From Conoideocrella luteorostrata (taxonomy: Eukaryota > Ascomycota > Sordariomycetes > Hypocreales > Clavicipitaceae), in assembly GCA_032433595.1 (NCBI GenBank), contig JASWJB010000002.1, forward strand, positions 404,927-468,926: DNA of 64,000 nt, in the 5' to 3' direction. Position 1 is the stretch's first letter. The number at the start of each line of letters is the position of its first letter. Below the pieces are notes generated by a model. The model worked only from the letters and a program-made list of their open reading frames with translations. It was not told the origin of the DNA and searched no databases. Made by a program: the position numbers and the translations under genes. Below, one piece after another: positions 23,712-33,658 of the stretch.

Positions 23712-23883
23712 CACTTATTCTTGAATCTCTTTCAATAGGAGGCAAAGCAAATTTTGAATTGAGTTGAATCGACAGCAAGCCTGATGGTACCCGACTTTAT
23801 ATTCTGCATTTGAAGAAACAGAGTATGATACGTGCTCAAGTTATCGTTCTTCAAGAATAGGAGTGGAGAGGAGGTGGCTCATG

Positions 23884-23897
23884 TTCGGATGTCCGAA
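23884..23897. promoter_or_regulatory. palindrome TTCGGATGTCCGAA between P450 and MFS
   Basis: TTCGGA and TCCGAA arms flank TG; the core is CGG-N4-CCG. It is placed in the 415-bp divergent promoter, 173 bp before the P450 start and 230 bp before the MFS start, so one site could serve both genes. Its reverse complement repeats the 10-mer seen at 19085 and 21489. Confidence 0.6.
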
Positions 23898-24126
23898 CTC
23901 ATGACCGGCTTAGTTATATCACTGACCTAACAAACATCTTCAGTGTGGGCAAAATATCACAGAGCCTTAATTTCTTAGGTAAATGAAACAGATGAATATT
24001 ACTTTGTCCGCACGCATGATTCGGAACCGCGTCACGTCATTGCGGAAGGTTTGTCGCCCAGGACGTTGCAAAACCACTTTTGAACCTCTCATCTTCTACA
24101 CTGTCCTTTTTTACCGGAGTGGCAAA

Positions 24127-25637
24127 ATGGATGAAACCAGAGAGAAACCAGACCACTAAGCTGGAGGTTTTGGCTAGCTTTCTGGGCAATTGCGCTCAGT
24201 AATCTGGCCGCTTCATTTGACGCCACCATGTTGTCCGTTGCGCTGCCGGTGAGACGTCCTGCAGTTTAGATCCATCATGTAATTAACGTGTTGATAACTC
24301 ACATTTTCTCAAGGTAATTTCTGCGGAGCTCGGTGGCTCATCTGCGGAAGCCTTTTGGGCTGGAACTTTGTACCTCCTGGCCTGCACAGTCCTCATGTTG
24401 TTCTGGGGTACTTTGAGCGACGCTTTTGGTCGACGGCTGATCATACTTGTGGTTTTATTGGTATTTGCTCTGAGAACGATAATTTGCGGCGTTGCCACCG
24501 ACTGGACGACTATGCTTGCTGGCCGTACAGTTCAGGGCACCGGCGGAGGTGGCATTCTCGTGCTCACCACGATGCTCATCACAGACCTGGCGCCTTTGCG
24601 TGAACGGGGACGCTTTTATGCACTGGTTGGCTGCATTTGGGCCGTCGAAAGTGCATCTGGCCCAATAATTGGCGGCGGTCTCGCCAAGAAAGACACATGG
24701 AGATGGATTTTCTGGATCAATCTCCCCATCATCGCTATCAGCTTCGCTGGCATTGTTATTTTCTTGCGACTCTCACGAAAATCCAGGAACCTGAAGGAAA
24801 AACTGCGTCTTTTTGACTATCCCGGTTCTCTGGTGTTCATTGTCGCAACAATTGTCTTCCTAATGCCAGTCACTTGGGGAGGCACTCAGTACCCATGGTT
24901 TGGGTGGCAAACGCTCGTTCCCTTGATCCTCGGACTTGTAGGGCTCGTAATATTTGCTATCTACGAATTGAAACTTCGCTCGCCCAGGCTCCCCCAAGCG
25001 CGCTTGGTTTCCAAATCCGTTTTTGCCAACCGGTCCGTGTGTATCGGCTACGGTTCGAGTGCTGTACACGGTATGATTCTCTACAGCTTTGTCTACTATA
25101 TGCCAGAATTTTTCCAAGCCATCAAGCTATACAATCCCATTATTCCGGAGTCGCGGCCCTGCCCCAAACTGTCACCATAGTTCCCTGCGCCATCATGGTT
25201 GGTGTCACAGTCGCACAGACAGGCAAGTACAGATGGGCTTTGTGGGCAGGCTGGTCTCTCACATGTTTTGGATGCTGTCTTCTTGTTCTTCTGGATATTC
25301 AGACTACCGCTGCACAGTGGATTTTCTTGGAGGCCGCCTCTGGACTGGGGCTTGGGTTTCTATTCCCTGCCATTACCCTCGCAATCCAAGCCTCCGTGCC
25401 GCAGCAGGACTGTCGACAGATGACCCAATGTCCCTGAATCTCCGAAATGCGCCGTCTAAGTCCTTCCGTGTAACCTGCATTGTCATGTGTGCCTCTTCTG
25501 GTTGCAGCCGCTTGGTAAGTTTCTTGATGAAGGAGTACGACTTGGACCAAGGGCATTATTCAGAGCAGACATTCTTAGATGAGACCACCAAGGCTTCTAG
25601 CATTCCCGAAGTAACTGCAAAACAAGCGACGGAGTGA
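24127..25637 (+). pseudogene. MFS drug/metabolite exporter (14-TM DHA2 type), broken
   Basis: The reading pieces match a 14-TM drug:H+ antiporter of the kind found in metabolite clusters. They include FWLAFWAIALSNL (TM1), a good intron at 24249-24313, the motif A region GTLSDAFGRR, motif C-like GPIIGGGLAKKDTWRWIFWINLP, and a C-terminal tail with MKEYDLDQ. There are at least three lesions. The frame of ATG 24127 does not lead into TM1, which implies an indel at about 24155. One base is missing at about 25145, where IIAGVAALPQ is expected. About 120-150 residues are missing at about 25403-25415 between SVPQQD and DDPMSLNLRN. GCAGCAGGAC at the junction suggests microhomology-mediated deletion. 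The product could not span the membrane correctly. It shares a promoter region with the P450. Confidence 0.85.
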
Positions 25638-25795
25638 CTTGGGGGAATTCCATGTTTCCCCACACAACTAAACGCCATGGGCAGGCTCATTCATTCAGAG
25701 TACTATGGGATCGACATATTATTCGCACTTTTTAAGTAACTACCTGGTTATTAATGTGGAGTGCTCTTTGACGTGTTTTGATATGCTGCTCTCGA

Positions 25796-25807
25796 TCGGA
25801 AGTCCGA
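25796..25807. promoter_or_regulatory. TCGGAAGTCCGA, CGG-N4-CCG site
   Basis: A full palindromic TCGG-N4-CCGA match lies in the space between the convergent MFS and hydrolase genes. Nearby are further CGG/CCG triplets (25814-25860). The position is not promoter-like, so its function is doubtful. Confidence 0.35.
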
Positions 25808-25938
25808 TTAATTCGGATCGTCGTCCGCATCTGCCGGAATCCGACCCGAACCAAGTCCGGCTTTTCGTCATTCGTCTTGGAATATTTTCCCACAGTGTAT
25901 AGATTGCCTGCACGTCATGTGGCCATCTGCTTTTGCGC

Positions 25939-26856
25939 TCAGAGTTTTGAAGTTGGAGAGTTGTCTCCTATAGGGGCATTCCAAAATGCGACAATCGTTT
26001 TCCAGTAATCGGGACCGTGGTCTCGTACCAAAGCGCAATGCGGGCTATCGGGATACGAGACACCCTGTGCAGACAGGCCTTGCTGTGATCTCGCATCCTC
26101 GATATGGGCTTCTACATCCTGCCACCTCACTACCTGATCTGCCTTGGAATAGAGATAAAGTCTCCTAGCGTTACCAAGCACAGCAGGATCGTTCAGTTGA
26201 GCACGAAGATGGCTTACAGAAAGCATCAAACCCGCGTTTTGGAGGCCAGTGAGTATCCCCATGGCGGGATATAAGAGAAGTTGGCCAACAGCACGGGCCG
26301 GGAAAGCCGCTGGTAGAGAATAGGCGGCAGCCTTGTAAGCATTCTCAAACGTAGCGTCCCCAGGGCAGCAGTCAAGGATGAGCAACTTGATGTGCTTGGA
26401 AAGGTCTATGTCACCACGTTCGTTATGTAAGCTGAGGGCCATCTGAATGGCACTGTTGCATCCTCCATGGGAAAATATGTGCCAGAGAAACGAAGGACGC
26501 GCAGCCTCATCGTCAGCTTGTGCCTCTATGCGCTCTATCATGACATGCCGGGCAGGAGCAAGGCGGGCGTGTAACACACTGAAGGGAAGGACAGTGATAT
26601 CGAGAAACCGACCGGCAATGAGCAGGATTGGCGACTTGGGATACAGTGATATGTAGCCGTCGAGGTATTTCTGGATTCGCGATGGGGTTGCACCCCCAAG
26701 CCAGGTGCATAGAATAATAAGCTGCGGGTCGGTGCTTGCGTTTATGTTTTCAGACTTGCTGCTTTGATCGGAACGATGATCCACGTAGTAGATGTCTTGA
26801 CCTATTGCCTCGAGGGGATGGAATGCTGTCGTGGGAGGCATTGCGAGACGTCGCAC
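25939..26856 (-). CDS. PaxU-like alpha/beta hydrolase (DUF829/TMEM53 family)
   Basis: A single exon of 305 residues. The family signature is seen as LIILCTWLGGATPSRIQKYLDGY, nucleophile Ser129 in IFSHGGCNSA, an acid candidate Asp240 in YSKADQVVRW and His273 in SPHCALVR, giving a Ser-Asp-His triad. Members occur in fungal indole-diterpene clusters as PaxU and in several other metabolite clusters, but the reaction is not established; hydrolysis or trans-acylation of the product is a guess. The frame is intact, unlike the adjacent MFS, with which it is convergent. The nearest upstream gene is the SDR scrap and then the regulator. The first ATG is used; a second Met five residues later is equally possible. 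Confidence 0.78.
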   Translation of the reverse strand: MRRLAMPPTTAFHPLEAIGQDIYYVDHRSDQSSKSENINASTDPQLIILCTWLGGATPSRIQKYLDGYISLYPKSPILLIAGRFLDITVLPFSVLHARLAPARHVMIERIEAQADDEAARPSFLWHIFSHGGCNSAIQMALSLHNERGDIDLSKHIKLLILDCCPGDATFENAYKAAAYSLPAAFPARAVGQLLLYPAMGILTGLQNAGLMLSVSHLRAQLNDPAVLGNARRLYLYSKADQVVRWQDVEAHIEDARSQQGLSAQGVSYPDSPHCALVRDHGPDYWKTIVAFWNAPIGDNSPTSKL

Positions 26857-27924
26857 CGATGAGACATGAAGTCTTTTTTTACTTCACTTTGTTTCGTTTA
26901 ATCTTATTAATACTTTAAAATGAAACAGTGCGGAGAAATCTAACCGTCTTTTTTTTTTGTTTTAAAAAAAATAACAATAAATAACAATAAAAATAACAAT
27001 AAGACCAACCAATACCTTTGTTTTGTTGGGCCGACCAATTTTTGTTGGCCGGAACTCTGCCAAAAACCGCACAGTATGAGTAACCGATTTCACGAGCCGG
27101 TTCAACGATCTTGACACGGTATGACGGCGCCATCAGCATCGTGTATGGTTCAGGAGAATGCGCCAGGCGTCGGCGAAATGCAGACGAAATACGGAGTACT
27201 CCGTAGTAGTATCTTATATGCCAACAGGCCCAAAACAGAATCCGCCATGTAAGCCACTGTTCATGCTGCACCTCGCACGCGTACATAAGGCTATCTCACG
27301 ACTCTGTGCGTGCGTGCCGGCACCTCACAAGGTAGGCCCTGATTTCGAGGATACTCACCATACGAGACCCAACGATCCAACAGAAGCTTGAGTACTCCGT
27401 ACATTGAGATTGTTGTACGCAACGGCGCTTGCGAGTTCCTAGTCTCTCCCGCTGCAGTAATCTCCGAGCTGATCTTTGCGCCACGATCGAGCAGGGGCGA
27501 TGGAAATCGGACATTGTCTAACCAGTTCTCCAGGCTGATTCGAGGCACAAGGCCCTTTTCACGCAAAGGATTGTCGCATGTCTGCCGCAGGAAAACACCT
27601 GACCGACGACGGGTCCAACACTGCGGGGCGAAGCACTTTCAGTGCGTTGGTGGCATGTGCAGCAACAACGGCCAGACGGCTGCAGATGCACGCCAAGGAA
27701 GTCCCACCGCATTCACTGCAATTTTATGGCACCCAGAGGGCTTCTCAGTCTCGACGCCAAGAGCGTGCTGCACGGCCGGCGTGATGGTTCCGTTGCCTTG
27801 ACGAAGCGAGGCCCTCGCGTAGGCGGTCGCCCTGTTTTATCTGCCATCGTTGCATCGATGTCATCCAAATCAGTCTCATACGCCACTGACGGAATGAGGC
27901 TATAGAACCGAAAACCAGTCTTCG
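26857..27924. other. intergenic region with AT-rich microsatellite and palindrome
   Basis: A T-run followed by AATAAC/AATAAA repeats lies at about 26949-27000. A perfect 16-bp palindrome TACGGAGTACTCCGTA is at 27190-27205. Frames at 27291-27566 and 27518-27712 (minus strand) have no recognisable family. This may be the decayed continuation of the dehydrogenase fragment at 27925-28113. Confidence 0.45.
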
Positions 27925-28113
27925 TTATGCCTTAGTTGGCCCTCGTCTGCCGATTTCTGTTGCATTGCGTGGATTTTGGGGTCTTAAACGCATAAATACT
28001 AGAAACTCTGTGGCTGCCTTCGCGGCATATGGGCCGAGTCCGGGTTCACCGTTGGTGACGACGGCTACCATGCCGTTGGCATTGAAGAGGCCCTGTGCGA
28101 GATTTCGAGCCAT
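27925..28113 (-). pseudogene. short-chain dehydrogenase/reductase N-terminal scrap
   Basis: MARNLAQGLFNANGMVAVVT followed by NGEPGLG resembles the start of fungal SDRs, where the NAD(P) loop is TGxxxGxG; here the first Gly is Asn. After about 40 residues the similarity ends, and no YxxxK active site is seen. It probably marks another lost cluster gene between the hydrolase and the regulator. The open frame extends upstream to 28185. Confidence 0.4.
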
Positions 28114-28573
28114 CGTCATCGACGAGCCTACTCTTGGGCGTATTTCCGAAACAGCTGCCCGATCTAACAAGGCGGTCAATCGCACTGTATGTAGATGCAG
28201 AGAGGTTCTGTACCCCGCCCAAGAGAAATAAGGTGCAGTGTGTGGCCTAACATAGCAGTTCAGCTTATGCAGGCAGGCAGACAGGATGAGTAGCTAAACA
28301 AGCGGTAGTACTTATTTGACTGCAGAAGGGGCTAAGGCTAAGACAGAACGGCTGTAAGGCAGGCATATCGAAGGCATTTCAAGGCGCTTCAAGGAGTAAC
28401 GCTATTCGCAGGGTCCGGGAGTGCATCTTGCGCGATGGAGGTCGGCGGGGGAGAAACGCCGTCTCTCCGACAACAAAAAAAACGTTAATGATCTCAGCGC
28501 AAGATTATGCCTGTCCGTCCACTCCGGCTTTAATTCGTAGGAGCTTTAGTCTAGTCTGATGCCTATTCATGGT

Positions 28574-30084
28574 CTAGTACTGTAGTGCAGCTCTCAAATC
28601 AGCAATTGCCTCAGTCATGGTCGAATACACGCCTTCTAGAATCGTACTCCATTCAGCATCTGCATCACGGGCGACGCCACTGTCCCTCCCCAGACTCTCC
28701 TCAATGCAGGTGAATGCACCGTTCCCATTGTGCTCTGCCCCAGCCTTCGCGTACCCGCACCCGGGCAGAAGCGAGCGCATCTTGCGGTGTAGCTCATTCG
28801 CCAACGTCTCAATCGAGTTTGCGACCAGTAAGAGCTGAACTTGTGTCGGAACTGCCATTGGCACGTTTCCGATCTCCATTGCAGGGAGCAGAGGGCGCAT
28901 GAATGACAAACGATCCTCCAGCGAGCCAAGAGAAATCTCCTCCGATGCTGCCAGGCGCTGAAAGAATCGGAGTGCAGCGCAAAATAGTTCCAAGACCAAG
29001 GTGTATGATGACAAGAGAAGAAGAGAGTTTGATGTGTCTTGCAAGACAGTGCCAGATCTTCTACGTTTCGAACCAAAGCCGCCATCTTCATCTTTGTCAT
29101 CTTTCTTCTGGCCGTGGATTCCGTTCTCAAATGGCTGGCTTGCGCTCTGAGAAATCTCACTGGTCAAATAAAGAAGCTGGATCGCCAACTCTACTGTCCG
29201 GCCAATAGAGCACGAGTCCCGGGCGGCACCTCCATTCATGTCATCATTATTCATTTTTCTGTACAAAGTACAATCGTCGTTACTGTCTCTCTCATTATTA
29301 TTGCCCTTGGGATGAGACGCATCATCGTTGAATTCCGACTCCTTAAGTGGAGGCTGTCGGATCGATAACTCAATGCGTTTGACGGACACTGATATTAGTT
29401 CATGGTGCTTTCTAAGCCTCAGACTTAACGAAAACAATCTTCCGATCCAACCATCTAAATTGTTGCCGGAAAGCTCATCCAATTCCTGAAGCCTACCTGT
29501 TGGCGCCACCAGGTCGTGCCGGCTGGTTGGTCCGAGATGGGGATCTGTGCAGTGCTCTCTGTCATCGATATCCTTCAGCTGTGCTGTTGTTTCTTGCGGG
29601 GATCTCAACAGAAAATCGAACGACGAAACGGATAGTGCAAGATCATTGTCAGTGTAATGCAACGACTCGGAGCCAGTGGATCCAGGTTCATCCCATGAAG
29701 ACATCATGCTGATATCAGCCGAGTTGATGCCGTTGTGATATGCTATCAAATTATTAAGAATATGAGACTAATTTTATTTGCAACAGAGGGCACACGTTAA
29801 AGCTTACAGGCATTATTGTTTCCCTGTCCATCCCTTAGCATTGATGCTGGCGACAGTGGTTGTGGAAAGGTTGCATGGCTGCTTGTGTCAGCAGCCGAGG
29901 GTGGTCGGGGGAGGGTCGCATTCTTCCTCTCCCGGCCGCGCTTGGAGGGCCGTACAAGGCATTGGACGTCTGCCCGGTTACATCGAACGCAGCTTGGCTG
30001 TCCGTGAACCTGAATGCATCGCAGCTTCTGTGCATGACATCGGAAGCATGCGGGATGCCTAGTATAGGTATTTTCATGGTTCAT
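28574..30084 (-). CDS. Zn2Cys6 transcription factor, probable cluster regulator
   Basis: Two exons, 29808-30084 and 28574-29742, are joined over a 65-bp intron (donor GTAAGC, acceptor GATAG) and give 481 residues. The N-terminal binuclear zinc cluster is CFRCHAQKLRC then CVRCNRADVQC, spacing C-X2-C-X6-C-X8-C-X2-C-X6-C (Cys13 to Cys42), followed by the basic RPSKRGRERKN. There is no fungal-TF middle-homology region. A Ser/Asp-rich linker and a helical C-terminal half like those of AflR-type pathway regulators follow. Such proteins bind inverted or direct CGG triplets as dimers; the TCGG-N4-CCGA sites in this cluster fit. It stands at the end of the cluster beside a long gene-poor tract. No lesion is seen. 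Confidence 0.82.
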
Positions 30085-30165
30085 GTTGACCAGCGCGACT
30101 ACAAGCTCGAGGAGGTGAGTGAGGTGAGTAAAAGCTACTGGGGCAGTTCTATTTTATTTAATATC

Positions 30166-30188
30166 GGGGGGAGGGGGGGGGGGGGGGG
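30166..30188. repeat. poly-G tract
   Basis: Five G, one A, then sixteen G, about 80 bp upstream of the regulator's start codon. It could form a quadruplex, but such runs are also error-prone in sequencing. Confidence 0.8.
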
Positions 30189-31118
30189 AAGGAGAAATCA
30201 CTCTGTGGCAATGTTGGTTGATTAGTGGTAAAAACCACGCCGCGCAATCCTTCAGCGGCCACATACATAATCATATGCTGTTGGTCGAGGGCAAGCAAAC
30301 ATCGAGCCCGCGATTTCCGACATCTAGCCCCAACCTTGCCCGAAAGGTGTTCAGTACCCCACCACCTATTACAGGGGGAGAAGTACTCTTTATGTTTCCA
30401 GCTGTGTTTGCTGCGTTTGCCGTGTTGAAAGCCTAGCTAGTTGCCGCGTCGTCGCCTTTCCTCTGGACTGGAGCATCGCCAGACGGTTATATGGGCGTTC
30501 TTATTAATATTACGGGATCTGACAATTTATCTAATTTAGTAGCATTATTAAAGCTATTGATCATGGTGAGGCTGCTTTGCCAGCGCGGCTGCGTAAATAC
30601 TCTCTTCTATACCGGACGCTGTAGAGAGTAATGCCCCAGCGCGGGAGGCAGTATGACTTAAGAGAGGCCCAGAATTGTATGTAGGTGTGGTAGGCAGTGC
30701 TGCGATATAATGTAGTGCTCCATAAGGTGTTGTTTAAGGCCAAAGACATTGCACTGATGGCAGCACAGCCTGTTGTGAGTGGTGTTGTAGGATCTGTCGT
30801 GAGGTCTTCGCGTCGGATCGTAGGCTTTGACGATAACCGGCCTTAGCAATAGCGAACCCCTCTGATCTCTGATAATCCTTGAGAGCATTCAATGCGTCTT
30901 GATGGAATTCAAGCTGTTAAATAGGACCATCTATGAGAAACGAGGGAGGCAAAGGACGGCAAGAAGTAGGGCTTTTGATGATGATTTATGTTTTACAAAG
31001 TGCTTTGTACACATACCGCTGCGGACGTTCAACGCGCGTTGCAAGGTTGACGACAAGGTTAGAAACAAAAATGTATTTCTCCCCTTGCAAAAAGCACGAA
31101 CCATATTGTTCGTTGTCG

Positions 31119-31222
31119 GTGTTCATTGTTTCTGTCTATTGTTGGTGTCCATTATTAGTGTCCATTATTAGTGTCCATTGTTGGTGTCCATTGTTGGTGT
31201 CTATTCTTGCTGCCTATTGTTG
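31119..31222. repeat. 13-bp minisatellite, eight units
   Basis: Eight consecutive 13-base units with the consensus GTGTCCATTRTTR. The central four are nearly identical and the outer ones are diverged. Confidence 0.85.
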
Positions 31223-33658
31223 CTGCAGGAGGTTTTCAGCCGTGCAGGGGCACGTCAGATACCGTCGGAATCCAAAGGAAATCGACAGATTGAATGAGTC
31301 CAAATTCTAGGCATAAAAAGGAGGAATTCCCGGGGATTTAGGAAGCATCAGATATCACCAATTTCATCCATTTCTATCATTCTCTACCGCGTACAATTGC
31401 TCTATGACTCTAGCCCCATCAACGTAACATGTTCCCCTGGGACACAAATGAATCTGCATAAGAGTCTCAGGCAACGTGGCTGCTTTTAATTCGACTGGGG
31501 CACATAGCATTGCCTTTCAGCCTTGCCAATCATTGCTCAATGTGCTAGCTCCTGCTTAGTGTGTGGTGACACAACTTCTTGACGGGGCTCTCAGCTCTAA
31601 TATATTGATACACTTCTATTTTAAGCGTAAAATAATGCGGAAACATTGTTATGCGGGTGACGAGATCATGTCTGGAGGGGATATCAATTGTTATTGCTGC
31701 CGGTATATGATGAAAAGACAATAGTCAAGAGCCAACACATCCAAACGGGATGAGTTGGTATAACTTGTATCTATCCAGAATACAGTCATGCGGACGAGAG
31801 ACCGACAAATTTCCGAATACGTTAGAATTCGTGTATGTCTCTGATTGTGTGGGCTTGGCTCTTCGAGGCACGACTGGACCCTTTCGACTAGCCGGGGGAC
31901 TGCGGGACCAAGTCTCCCAACTTTCTTTTTGCGTTTTAATACTGGACTTTGGAGACCGTGCCGTGTTTATTGCCCCACCCGATAGAGCCTCATTAATCTG
32001 TTTAGTCACCCATCATGAACCGAGTAAAGGACTCATCTGTTGCCTCCCGATGGGCAGCTCACGGGACATGAGTAACACGGATGGTGAGAGTTGGTTGAGC
32101 CTTTGATGTGGACGCGAAACAGGAATAAATTACAAGGCTCGTTCATTTATTATGATGACGGGTTGAACTTTCGGTTCATTACAAGATGCCATTTTTTGTC
32201 CAGCCGACCTCAAGACTATGGGCCAAGCCGCCCTCTCGCTCGTCTTCAAGAGTCTTGTTGACATTATTATTGTTACGTGCTCAGGCTACCCTAGGGGTCT
32301 GGTCGCCACTAACATCACTTGCGCCTTCTGGTGGGTATAGTCCAATGGTGCCTACAGTGGGCCTCCGGTAATTCCGAGCCTAAAACCAAACAACCAAATC
32401 GTGTTAGAGTGGTGGCACCGAACTTTATTGCCGAGATGCAAAAGGCGAACCAACCGAAGCAGTAGGGTGCTGGAGAAGCTTGGCTTTAAAAAGGTTGATA
32501 CAAACTAATTCCAGGAGAAGGACGTTCTGGACAAATAGGAAATGGTTGCCGCCTGATATTTCGACGCTGCTTGCACCGACCGACCACTGAGACGTGCGAG
32601 GTATTACCACCACGGCGACTGGATGAGACCAAGGCCCAAAACTGCTAATTTAACAGTCCAAACACTGTCCCGGACAAAGCCTAGCAGCGCGGTGTTGAGT
32701 TGCATAGGTGGAAACGCAAATATCCTCCGAAACGTCCGATCTCGTATCTGTCGCATGCCGACCCAGCCATCTTGGTTGACATTTGCACCGGCCCAGATCG
32801 TTCGGTGTCTAAGAACATATGTCTACACTAAACATGGAACCAATGAGACCTGACTGCTGGGGATAATCACTGTACAAGCATCCATCCACCATCCATGACC
32901 GGCTGAACGGCAGACAATCTCATTCTACAATATCTACCTCCTGGGTGGACCGAAGGAAAGTACAAAAACGCTTGCGATGAGGATTACGATGTACTCACGG
33001 AAGAGGGATCCATCCATTCAAAACGAACCAGGTCAGAGATTGACTCTTTATCTGGCCATCTACTAGGAACTTCAAAAGGTAATAAACCGCATCGCGGCTG
33101 AGACGCATCTATATGTGTCATTGAACCGGCTGCCATCCCCACTTCCACAGCGGCGCTTTTTTTGTTTATTGAATCCTGTCCATGAGCGAATTCGGTAGCG
33201 GCCGAATCCTTTGCACTCAGCGTATTATCATCATATGCGACGTGACAGCTCGGATTTTAACCCTCATGCTGTTCACAGCATGATCCTCTCCACACACCAA
33301 GCTTCTAAGTCTTCGAAATTTTCCTTTGGGCCATCGCTGAAGACCTGTTCAGTGTTATTCAAGTTGGCGAATATTCCCTTTTTGTTACAGAAGTATCGTT
33401 TAATGCAGCTTCCTCAATGCCCCGCCAATCTCCTCTTTATATCCTACGCAGATGACATTGCCATTGAGCTTCCGCGTAGCTGCTGCAAGCTCCTAAAAGC
33501 TCTGCCTGCACTCTTTATACAGGCCCCTGATGGTGCTATACACGTACGGTCCGTCACCTCCATTCTGAGGAGGCTACTCGTCATCCGTGATCACAACAGC
33601 AGCAACGGTCTCCGAGGGCAGACAGGCCAGTATTCTCGCATGTCGCTTGCATATCGGT

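Larger units (their letters stand above)
30085..33658. other. gene-poor block with simple repeats
   Basis: Only short unassignable frames. It contains a G-rich run at 30166-30188 and a 13-bp minisatellite at 31119-31222. One plus-strand frame at 33211-33795 is long by local standards but looks non-coding. Confidence 0.5.

Noticed and set aside
30166..30188. G-run as a possible quadruplex promoter switch for the regulator
   Set aside because: A bare homopolymer run is error-prone and not evidence of regulation; kept only as a repeat.
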